Below the pieces are notes generated by a model. It did no database searches and was not told the origin of the DNA. It saw only the letters and a list, made by a program, of their open reading frames with translations. Shown piece by piece: positions 1-5,996 of a stretch of 5,996 nucleotides of DNA. The first letter of the stretch is position 1. Each line of letters begins with the position of its first letter. The translations under genes and the position numbers were made by a program. This DNA is from Phycisphaerales bacterium. Lineage in GTDB: Bacteria; Planctomycetota; Phycisphaerae; Phycisphaerales; UBA1924. The stretch is taken from positions 1-5,996 of the forward strand of contig SLFH01000377.1 of assembly GCA_007124345.1 (NCBI GenBank). The letters are read 5' to 3'.

Positions 1-16
1 AATCGGCGGGAAACAG

Positions 17-36
17 GCGGGCTGGCCCGGCTTTTT
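17..36 (+). terminator. possible rho-independent terminator of an upstream plus-strand gene
   Basis: A short GC stem (CGGG at 18-21 pairing with CCCG at 26-29, loop CTGG; an outer G17-C31 pair is possible with one bulged base) is followed directly by five T residues at 32-36. This is the layout of a weak intrinsic terminator read on the plus strand, so it would end a gene lying left of the window. The stem is short and the T run brief, and stems of this size are common by chance in GC-rich DNA. Confidence 0.3.
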
Positions 37-74
37 CCGCAAGCGACAGAGTCTACCCGCCCTCGGGATCGGGG

Positions 75-94
75 CAAGCCCTTTTGTGGGCTTG
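75..94. terminator. perfect 7-bp stem-loop just past the end of the minus-strand gene
   Basis: CAAGCCC (75-81) and GGGCTTG (88-94) form a perfect 7-bp stem with a six-base loop, TTTTGT. It lies 8 bp beyond the stop codon of the minus-strand gene at 103-420, where a transcript-end hairpin would be expected. There is no T tract on either strand, so it may stabilise the 3' end or support termination without being a classical intrinsic terminator. Confidence 0.4.
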
Positions 95-102
95 AGGTGG
101 GT

Positions 103-420
103 TCAGGCCCGCTCTTCGCTGGTGGAGCGCCACGCGGCGGTGTCGCCGTTGCCGTTAGGTCGGAGGGGCTTGGCCCGGCCGTAGGGGCTCGACCCGGCCC
201 TTCGGGCGGCCTGTCCGCTGGGGACCTCGGCGGGGCGTTCGGGCTGCGCGGGCTCGTTCTGCTGAGCCCGCGGTGTGTTTTCGGACTCTCGGCTCGGCTG
301 CGACTCGTCGGCTTCCGGCTCGTCGCCGTGCAGACGCTTCTGGCGTGCTTCGTCGATGGATCGATCGAGCTTGTCGAGGATCGCCTTGACCTGATCGAAC
401 GCGCGATTCTGTTCGGACAT
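103..420 (-). CDS. small hypothetical protein with N-terminal heptad helix and disordered tail
   Basis: A 105-residue protein of unknown function. The start is the ATG at 418-420 because AGGAG (minus strand, 429-433) sits 8 bases upstream; the reading frame extends 20 codons further but those residues look like leader. Residues 5-30 form a charged helix whose hydrophobic positions F8, V11, L15, L18, I22 and A25 follow the 3-4-3-4-3 spacing of a coiled coil, so a short self-associating helix is likely. Residues 31-105 are rich in Pro, Glu, Arg, Ser and Gln and should be disordered, with a basic GRAKPLRP stretch at 81-88 and a single Trp at 97. There is no signal peptide or membrane segment, so it is probably cytoplasmic. 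It is transcribed divergently from the ATPase gene. The ribosome-binding site and heptad pattern argue for a real gene, although overlapping frames on both strands are also open. It could be an adaptor or a nucleic-acid-associated peptide; nothing in the sequence decides. Confidence 0.65.
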   Translation of the reverse strand: MSEQNRAFDQVKAILDKLDRSIDEARQKRLHGDEPEADESQPSRESENTPRAQQNEPAQPERPAEVPSGQAARRAGSSPYGRAKPLRPNGNGDTAAWRSTSEERA

Positions 421-428
421 CGGTGAGG

Positions 429-433
429 CTCCT
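429..433 (-). promoter_or_regulatory. ribosome-binding site fixing the start of the small minus-strand gene
   Basis: Read on the minus strand this is AGGAG, 8 bases before the ATG at 418-420. It supports that start over an in-frame ATG at 480, which would add 20 residues. Confidence 0.6.
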
Positions 434-492
434 GGGCCGAGAATCCGCCATCGGCGCGGAAACACACCGACTTCCCTCAAAGCAAGACCGAA

Positions 493-504
493 GGAGCATG
501 CTCC
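493..504. promoter_or_regulatory. 12-bp perfect palindrome in the divergent intergenic region
   Basis: GGAGCATGCTCC is an uninterrupted palindrome lying 73 bp upstream of the minus-strand start and 177 bp upstream of the ATPase start. A dimeric regulator's operator is one reading. No second copy was noticed in the window and no regulator gene is present, so the role is open. Confidence 0.25.
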
Positions 505-581
505 GGTAAAGGCGTGACGGATGCGCCGTCTGGCGAACGCCCCCCCCGACCGCGCCCTCGGTACTCTCCCCCATCCGGCCC

Positions 582-610
582 TTGGACTGCGGGGCGTTCT
601 TCGGTACAGT
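582..610 (+). promoter_or_regulatory. candidate sigma70-type promoter for the ABC ATPase gene
   Basis: TTGGAC (582-587) and TACAGT (605-610) are separated by 17 bases. The -10 element matches TATAAT at four of six positions; the -35 element matches TTGACA at only the first three. Transcription would start near 617, giving a leader of about 64 bases. The spacing is ideal but the -35 match is weak, so this is a candidate only. Confidence 0.35.
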
Positions 611-620
611 GATCGTTCGT

Positions 621-666
621 CGGCGCGGGGGTGCGCCGCGTCAAACCACGCCCCGGTTTCGGCGTG
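621..666 (+). promoter_or_regulatory. two consecutive perfect stem-loops in the presumed leader of the ABC ATPase gene
   Basis: Stem 1 is CGGCGC (621-626) with GCGCCG (633-638), loop GGGGGT. Stem 2 is CACGCC (647-652) with GGCGTG (661-666), loop of eight bases. Both are perfect 6-bp stems. They lie between the candidate -10 element and the ribosome-binding site AGGA (671-674), which stays unpaired. They might affect transcript stability or leader control. No T run follows, so a classical attenuator terminator is not evident, and no known riboswitch family was recognised. Confidence 0.3.
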
Positions 667-680
667 CGTCAGGATGGACC

Positions 681-1844
<1,164 letters not shown>

Positions 1845-1854
1845 CCAATCTCAC

Positions 1855-1871
1855 AGGGGACCAGGGATTTG
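1855..1871 (+). promoter_or_regulatory. ribosome-binding site and TTG start of the NfeD/ClpP-like gene
   Basis: AGGGGA (1855-1860) lies 8 bases before a TTG codon at 1869-1871. Starting here gives the protein a basic stretch, RTKKHR, ahead of its hydrophobic signal core. The alternative ATG at 1893 has only a weak AGAAG-like site and would leave the signal peptide without positive charge. Confidence 0.5.
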
Positions 1872-2990
1872 GGACGAACCAAGAAGCATCGGATGTGGCT
1901 TTCGGTTTGCCTGCTGCTCTTTCTGCCTGCGGCGCTTCCGGCGCACGCGACAGAGACGGTGATGCACCTGAGCGTCGCGGGGGACCTCGACTCTTCGGAG
2001 CTCGTCTCGCGGATCGAGCGTCAACTGCTCGACACCGGGCCGCACGCGCTGGTGGTCGTCGAGCTCGGCGGGACGCGATACAGACTGGACCTGGTGTGGC
2101 GCATCGCCTCGTCCGCGAGGCGGTCTGCTTCGCCGGTGGTGGTCTTTCTCAACGACGACCGCTCGCGCCGGGTCGGCGTCGGGCAGGCGGTCGTGGCAAT
2201 GGCCTCAGAGCGCGGGGCGGTCGGGCGCCGGATGCGGATCGTCGGCGAGCCATCGGACCGCATCGAGGGCCCGCAGGCCGAACCGGCGGAGCGCGAGCGG
2301 ATGGTGCGCGAGCTCTCGGGGGATCTCTGGGTGCGCCTGCGCGACATCGGGTCCGAGCCCGGGCTTTCGAGGATCGTCGCGGGCGACGAGGTCGGGTGGT
2401 GGATCGAGCCGGGCGAGGAACGCCCGCGGCTCGTTGGTGCGGGGGAGGGGCCGCCGGCGATGCGGTCGACCTCGGACGGACAGCTCATCGCCGACCTCGC
2501 GGGCGACGACCTCGCCTCGGTCGGCATGCTGGAAGGTCCGCACGCCGACGCCCGGGCGCTGATCGCTGCAGAGGGGCTTGGGCGGGTGCGGATCGAGCGC
2601 GTGCGCCTGGAGTCGAGGCTGGAGGAGTCGCACCGGCGCGTGCTCGAAGCGTTGGACGCGGCCGACCGGACCATGGACCGTGTGCGAGCCGCGATCGGTG
2701 AGGTGCAGGACCGCCGGCGCTCGCGACGGCGCGGCGTACTGCCCGACTCGGCGTACCGGCGGGCGGGGCTGGAGATCGTGGGAGAGTTGGAGGCGGCGCG
2801 GGCGGAGCTCGACGCCGTGGAGTTGCTGTTCGAGGCCCACCCCGAGCTCTTGCTGCGTCCGGCGCCGCGTTCGACGCGGATCGGGCTGACGCCGGCGATC
2901 ATGGCGTCGGACTGGCGTGCGGAGTTCACGAGCCGACGTTCGGCCATCGACTCGCTGGAGCGGACGGGGCGGGAGTGGATGGAGCGATAA
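1869..2990 (+). CDS. secreted NfeD/ClpP-like protein, catalytic serine apparently lost
   Basis: A 373-residue exported protein. Residues 1-27 form a signal peptide: basic RTKKHR, hydrophobic core from about residue 9 to 24, then an Ala-rich end with likely cleavage after AHA. Residues 31-125 follow the ClpP/crotonase layout of NfeD and SppA proteins: a strand followed by a D-x-x-E helix, strand ALVVVELGG (60-68) keeping the paired glycines, helix then SPVVVFLND (88-96), and a VGVGQAVVAMASERGAV helix (102-118). In active relatives that last segment begins with SAG holding the nucleophile; here the same place reads GVG (103-105). Residues 145-161, and GQLIADLAGDDLASVGMLEG (204-223), resemble the NfeD stretch on leaving the active-site region, where Leu-Thr and GLADG-like signatures occur. 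Residues 240-320 are strongly charged helix, probably coiled coil. The membrane segments and OB domain of full NfeD are absent. It starts 24 bp after the ATPase gene and is likely co-transcribed. A structural or scaffold role in the periplasm is inferred; the family call rests on by-eye pattern matching. Confidence 0.55.
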   Translation: MGRTKKHRMWLSVCLLLFLPAALPAHATETVMHLSVAGDLDSSELVSRIERQLLDTGPHALVVVELGGTRYRLDLVWRIASSARRSASPVVVFLNDDRSRRVGVGQAVVAMASERGAVGRRMRIVGEPSDRIEGPQAEPAERERMVRELSGDLWVRLRDIGSEPGLSRIVAGDEVGWWIEPGEERPRLVGAGEGPPAMRSTSDGQLIADLAGDDLASVGMLEGPHADARALIAAEGLGRVRIERVRLESRLEESHRRVLEALDAADRTMDRVRAAIGEVQDRRRSRRRGVLPDSAYRRAGLEIVGELEAARAELDAVELLFEAHPELLLRPAPRSTRIGLTPAIMASDWRAEFTSRRSAIDSLERTGREWMER

Positions 2991-3051
2991 CTCGATCGGA
3001 CCTTGCCCGCTGGCATGCGGCCCTCTGCGCTCCAACGATGATGCTCACGCG

Positions 3052-3696
3052 ATGACGACCGAACCGTCCAACCCGAGCCCGGCCTCGCAGGTCATGGTGA
3101 TGCCGCCGGAGGAGGACCTCTTGCCCCATCCGACCCGCCCGGCGCGTGAGGTGATGGCGCGTCGAGAGCTCTTCTGGCACAACGTGATGCGCGACTTCCT
3201 GATGGGCATGTCGTTGATGAGCGTCAAGCGGGCCTCGGCTCCCTACGACCCCGAGGTCGAAGAGGCGCACAAGTCGACTTTTGACGGCAGGATCGGGGTC
3301 ATCACCACGCTGGGGGCGAGGATCCCCATCGGCGAGGTGCACCCGATGTTCGCCTGCTCGATCTCGGGGACGGAGGCGGAGCGTCGGCTCTCTGAAGAGG
3401 TGCAGTGCACCGTCTTCCAGATCCGGACGCCCTCTGGGGAGATCCACACGCTGCCGCTGCACGAGATGCGTTCGCTGCACGCCCTGACGCCCGAGCTGAT
3501 CGAGGCGATCGAGGCCCAGATGGAACAGAACGGGACGGACAAGTCGAAGCCCTTCGGTTTCGCGGCGTTCACCTCGCTGCAGAATTCTGAGAGCAACGGG
3601 AACGGGGCGGTGGAAGAAGAAGTGCCGTTCGTGGACCCGATCATCGCTCCGACGCCGGCGGGCGCGGATCCGAACGCCGCGGGCGACGAACCCTGA
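3052..3696 (+). CDS. hypothetical protein of unknown function
   Basis: A 214-residue protein I do not recognise. The ATG at 3052 is the first that gives a plausible N-terminus, but no clear ribosome-binding site precedes it; a later in-frame ATG at 3094 is possible. Residues 1-32 are Pro-rich and probably flexible. Residues 35-62 form a Met-rich amphipathic helix (WHNVMRDFLMGMSLMSVKR). Residues 76-160 look like a compact domain of strands and helices, including a probable beta-hairpin built around VFQIRTPSGEIHTLPLHEM (121-139) and a helix LTPELIEAIEAQM (145-157). The tail from about 162 is Asn/Pro/Ala/Glu-rich and likely disordered. No signal peptide or transmembrane segment is seen, so it is probably cytoplasmic. 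Two cysteines (C102, C119) and several histidines are present, without a recognisable metal site. It lies 61 bp after the NfeD/ClpP-like gene in the same direction. The ordered core between two disordered ends suggests a genuine protein. Confidence 0.65.
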   Translation: MTTEPSNPSPASQVMVMPPEEDLLPHPTRPAREVMARRELFWHNVMRDFLMGMSLMSVKRASAPYDPEVEEAHKSTFDGRIGVITTLGARIPIGEVHPMFACSISGTEAERRLSEEVQCTVFQIRTPSGEIHTLPLHEMRSLHALTPELIEAIEAQMEQNGTDKSKPFGFAAFTSLQNSESNGNGAVEEEVPFVDPIIAPTPAGADPNAAGDEP

Positions 3697-3745
3697 CCGT
3701 CCGCCCTCCCCGGACGAATAGGGAGAACGCCCCACGCGAGGTCTC

Positions 3746-3767
3746 TCCGGAACAGTTTCCTTCCGGA
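3746..3767. promoter_or_regulatory. 7-bp stem-loop in the gap before the glycosyltransferase gene
   Basis: TCCGGAA (3746-3752) and TTCCGGA (3761-3767) pair perfectly around an eight-base loop. Because TTCCGGAA is itself palindromic, the arms also read as a direct repeat of TCCGGAAC (3746-3753 and 3762-3769). No T run follows. It could be a processing or termination hairpin between two transcription units or a paired operator site. A smaller 5-bp stem, GTCCG/CGGAC, occurs just upstream at 3699-3715. No convincing promoter was seen in this gap. Confidence 0.35.
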
Positions 3768-3803
3768 ACGGGTTGGCGAGGGTCTGAACTGTCTGGAGGC
3801 CTC

Positions 3804-4547
3804 ATGCGCTCACTCGTCGCGATTCCTGTCTACAACGAAGAGAAGTATGTCCGGCGTGTGCTCGGGCGGGTGCTCGACTTTGCGCCGGAGGTGCTGATCG
3901 TCGACGACGGCTCGACGGACAAGACGCCGGAGATCGTCGCCGAGTTCCCCGTCAAGAGCATTCGGCGGGAGGGGAACCAGGGGTACGGCCAGTCGCTGCG
4001 CGACGCCTTCCGCTACGCCTGCGAGCACGGGTACGACTGGCTGATCACCATGGACTGCGACGAGCAGCACGAGCCGGCGTCGATCCCCGCGTTCATCGAG
4101 GCGGCCGAGGCCGACGACGCGGACATCATCTCAGGCTCGCGCTACCTGAAGACCGGCGAGGGGGCGGACACGCCGCCGCCGGATCGGCGAGCGATCAACG
4201 CGGAGATCACCGCCGAGTTGAACCGTCGCCTCGGCCTGAACCTGACCGACGGTTTTTGCGGGTTCAAGGGGCACCGGGTGAGCGCTCTGCGCGAGATGAA
4301 GCTGACCGAGAACGGATACGCCTTCCCGATGCAGTTCTGGGTGCAGGTGCGGGCGCTGGGGTTGCGGGTGCGTGAGATCCCGGTGAGCCTGATTTATAAC
4401 GATCAGAGCCGCAGCTTCGGCGGGCAGCTCGACAACCCCGACACGCGTCTGGCGCACTACCGTCGTGTGCTGCACTGCGAGCTTGAGAAGTGGTCGCACC
4501 GCCTGCCCGCGTCGGCGCTCGAGGGCGTCGCCGCCGGCTGTTCCTGA
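3804..4547 (+). CDS. family 2 glycosyltransferase, polyprenyl-phosphate sugar synthase-like
   Basis: A 247-residue inverting GT-A glycosyltransferase. The opening SLVAIPVYNEE (3-13) and VDDGSTD (33-39) form the nucleotide-sugar binding half, and D84-C-D86 in TMDCDEQHEP is the metal-binding DxD, in the same setting as the D-A-D-x-Q-H of dolichol-phosphate mannosyltransferase-like enzymes. GSRY (111-114) and LTDGFCGFKGHR (147-158) match the acceptor-side motifs of that subgroup, usually D-x-x-S/C-GFR. There are no transmembrane segments, so it is cytosolic or membrane-peripheral, and its size fits a single catalytic domain without the membrane tail some relatives carry. GGAGG (3795-3799) four bases before the ATG supports this start. 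A role in making a lipid-linked sugar or a cell-surface glycan is inferred from the family; donor and acceptor cannot be read from the sequence. The 19-bp gap to the next gene suggests co-transcription. The family call is secure; the subgroup is less so. Confidence 0.9.
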   Translation: MRSLVAIPVYNEEKYVRRVLGRVLDFAPEVLIVDDGSTDKTPEIVAEFPVKSIRREGNQGYGQSLRDAFRYACEHGYDWLITMDCDEQHEPASIPAFIEAAEADDADIISGSRYLKTGEGADTPPPDRRAINAEITAELNRRLGLNLTDGFCGFKGHRVSALREMKLTENGYAFPMQFWVQVRALGLRVREIPVSLIYNDQSRSFGGQLDNPDTRLAHYRRVLHCELEKWSHRLPASALEGVAAGCS

Positions 4548-4566
4548 ACTTTGATCCCCGCCACGC

Positions 4567-5973
4567 ATGCCCAAGGCCGAGCCAGCCCGTCCCGCGACCC
4601 CCAGCGCAGACGGGCCGGTTGCGTTGCTGATCGATCCGCCTGCTGCAGCGTGGGCGGGGTTGCTTGAGCGCGGGGTTTCGCTGAGCGGTTCGAGGCCCGA
4701 AGCCGCGGCGTTCAGAAAAGCCTTGGGCCTACCGACCGACCGGCCGGTCGTGATGAGCGGGCACCAGTGCGCGATCCAGCATCCGGGGATTCTGGCCAAG
4801 CGGCTCGCGGCGACGGCGTTTGCATCAAGGACCGGGGCGGCGCACGCGTGGCTCTGGGTCGACCAGGACGACAACGAGCCGACACGGATCGACCTGCCGA
4901 CGAGATCGCTCGACGGGCGTCTGCAACGAACGGCGTGGAAGCTCGATGCAGGGCCGATCCCGGCGGGGACGCCGACGGGGTCTCGGCCGGCGCTGCAGAA
5001 GGTCGAGCGGCCGGACTTCGAGGCCGTGGGCGTTCGAGAAGGCGCGGCCGAGACGATCGCGCGGGCGATCGAGACCCACGCGGGCGAGGCGAGCCTTGCG
5101 CGGCAGTTTGCCGGCGCGTGCGACGATCTGTTGACGTCATCGGTTGGTGAGCGTGAACCGGGCGGTGTCTCGGTCTTTGCCGGCAGCCTGCACGCGACCG
5201 AGGCGTTTGCGTCGCTGCTTGAGCGCATGCTCGACGATCCGGTCGCGTGCGTTCGGGCGTACAACGAGGCGGAGTCGGCGCACCCCGAGGCGGAGATCAG
5301 GCCGCTGATCGCGAATGAGAAATCGGGGCGTTTCGAGCTGCCGCTGTGGCGGGTGAGGCGTGGGGAGCCGCGGATGCCGGTGTTTGCGGGGCAGGCGAAG
5401 GGCATCGAACGGGAGCAGCTTTCGCCTCGGGGGCTGTTGATGACCGGGCTGATGCGCATGCTCGGGTGCGACCTGTTCATCCACGGCACGGGTGGCGGCA
5501 AGTACGACCGCGTGACCGAGGCGTGGTTTGCGTCGTGGCTCGGCGTGGAGCTTGCGCCGGCTGTGGTGGTCAGCGCGACGCTGCGGCTATCTCTTGGGGC
5601 CGGACCGACCCCGACCGAGGCGGAGGTCGCCGAGGCTCGCCAGTTCGCGCACAAGGCCAGGCACGATCCGTCGGTTGTGGGCGACAGGGTTGCGGCGGAG
5701 CGGAAGGCCGAACTGCTCGGCGAGATCGAGCGGCGCAAGGAAGCGGGCGAGGACCCTGCGCCGCTCTACCGCGAGATGCACGCGTTGCTGGAGGAGTACA
5801 GAAGCCGTTACGCGGGCGCGATCGCGGAGATGGAGAGCGAGGCCGAGCGTCTGGCGTCGGCGCTGGACGGGGCGTCGGTGGCGGGGGCTCGTGATTGGGC
5901 GTTTGCGTTGCATGAGGCTCGGCGGATCGAGGCGTTGCGGGCGGAGATCGATCGGGCGTACGCTGAGGCGTGA
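4567..5973 (+). CDS. large conserved-looking protein of unknown function, faintly BshC-like
   Basis: A 468-residue protein with no signal peptide or membrane segment, probably cytoplasmic. Motifs that stand out are VVMSGHQ (61-67) followed by a helix, WLWVDQDDNEP (95-105), RPLIANEKSGRFELPLWRV (245-263), LSPRGLLMTGLMRMLGCDLFIHGTGGGKYD (285-314, with the last eleven residues looking most conserved) and a strongly charged helical C-terminus (about 350-468), likely coiled coil. Bacillithiol cysteine ligase BshC also has an early S/T-G-x-Q motif, then an acidic D/E-D-H-D stretch after a hydrophobic strand, an LSPN/LRP-type central motif and a coiled-coil end. The order of motifs agrees, but the key BshC residues are not clearly preserved, so this may be a distant relative or an independent family. 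I recall FIHG-x-GG-x-KYD motifs in planctomycete hypothetical proteins. The ATG at 4567 gives a plausible start although no good ribosome-binding site is visible; translational coupling to the glycosyltransferase gene 19 bp upstream may help. The stop falls 23 bp before the window ends. Confidence 0.7.
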   Translation: MPKAEPARPATPSADGPVALLIDPPAAAWAGLLERGVSLSGSRPEAAAFRKALGLPTDRPVVMSGHQCAIQHPGILAKRLAATAFASRTGAAHAWLWVDQDDNEPTRIDLPTRSLDGRLQRTAWKLDAGPIPAGTPTGSRPALQKVERPDFEAVGVREGAAETIARAIETHAGEASLARQFAGACDDLLTSSVGEREPGGVSVFAGSLHATEAFASLLERMLDDPVACVRAYNEAESAHPEAEIRPLIANEKSGRFELPLWRVRRGEPRMPVFAGQAKGIEREQLSPRGLLMTGLMRMLGCDLFIHGTGGGKYDRVTEAWFASWLGVELAPAVVVSATLRLSLGAGPTPTEAEVAEARQFAHKARHDPSVVGDRVAAERKAELLGEIERRKEAGEDPAPLYREMHALLEEYRSRYAGAIAEMESEAERLASALDGASVAGARDWAFALHEARRIEALRAEIDRAYAEA

Positions 5974-5996
5974 GAAACGCGCCTGTGTTCATTCCT

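Noticed and set aside
97..426. A 109-codon plus-strand frame and a 139-codon minus-strand frame (155-574) overlapping the small gene
   Set aside because: Neither has a good ribosome-binding site or plausible composition. The chosen minus-strand frame has AGGAG at ideal distance and a heptad helix.
582..680. Upstream extension of the ABC ATPase to a TTG at 582
   Set aside because: The extra 33 residues are Arg-rich, match nothing in the family, and would place the likely promoter and leader hairpins inside the coding region.
2021..3016. A 331-codon minus-strand frame, with a further overlapping 276-codon frame
   Set aside because: Both are antisense to the NfeD/ClpP-like gene and are rich in Ser/Arg or Arg/Pro/His without domain features. 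The plus-strand frame has a signal peptide, a ribosome-binding site and fold-like patterning.
2926..3735. A 269-codon minus-strand frame opposite the hypothetical gene at 3052-3696
   Set aside because: The translation is Arg/His-rich with no hydrophobic core pattern, whereas the plus-strand protein shows alternating ordered strands and helices.
4131..5738. A 535-codon open frame on the minus strand, longer than any accepted gene here
   Set aside because: It lies wholly antisense to the glycosyltransferase and BshC-like genes, and its translation is dominated by Ser, Arg and Ala with no domain pattern, as expected from the complement of GC-rich codons.
3804..5973. Interpretation as a bacillithiol biosynthesis operon
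   Set aside because: The glycosyltransferase is family 2 and not the family 4 BshA type, no BshB deacetylase is present, and BshC resemblance of the second protein is weak.

Overview
The window is GC-rich (by eye about two thirds G+C) bacterial chromosome carrying six protein genes: one short gene on the minus strand and five genes in a row on the plus strand. No tRNA, rRNA, CRISPR array, insertion sequence or phage gene was seen. Several proteins look like types I associate with Planctomycetota, perhaps Phycisphaerae: a stand-alone UgpC-type ATPase, a secreted NfeD/ClpP-like protein, a protein with an FIHG-x-GG-x-KYD motif, and lineage-type hypotheticals with disordered tails. This assignment rests on overall resemblance, not on a marker gene.

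Layout. Positions 1-102 hold two stem-loops, one of them terminator-like. Positions 103-420 (minus) encode a 105-residue protein with a short heptad helix and a disordered tail. Positions 421-680 are a divergent intergenic region with a 12-bp perfect palindrome, a C8 tract, a possible sigma70-type promoter and two consecutive perfect stem-loops in the presumed leader of the next gene. Positions 681-1844 encode an intact MalK/UgpC-family sugar ABC transporter ATPase with no permease or binding protein beside it. Positions 1869-2990 encode a secreted protein that reads as a degenerate ClpP/crotonase-fold protein of the NfeD type, apparently without the catalytic serine, starting at TTG. Positions 3052-3696 encode a conserved-looking hypothetical protein. 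A 107-bp gap with a 7-bp stem-loop follows. Positions 3804-4547 encode a soluble family 2 glycosyltransferase, and 4567-5973 encode a large protein of unknown function with faint resemblance to the bacillithiol ligase BshC.

The plus-strand genes are close enough (gaps of 24, 61, 107 and 19 bp) to be one or two transcription units. Their functions do not form an obvious pathway: sugar import energisation, an envelope protein, an unknown, a sugar transfer enzyme and an unknown. The region looks like ordinary conserved chromosome and not an accessory island. The items most worth following up are the protease-like protein lacking its serine, the BshC-like protein beside a glycosyltransferase, and the structured leader of the ATPase gene. 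I do not see convincing evidence of a wholly new system.
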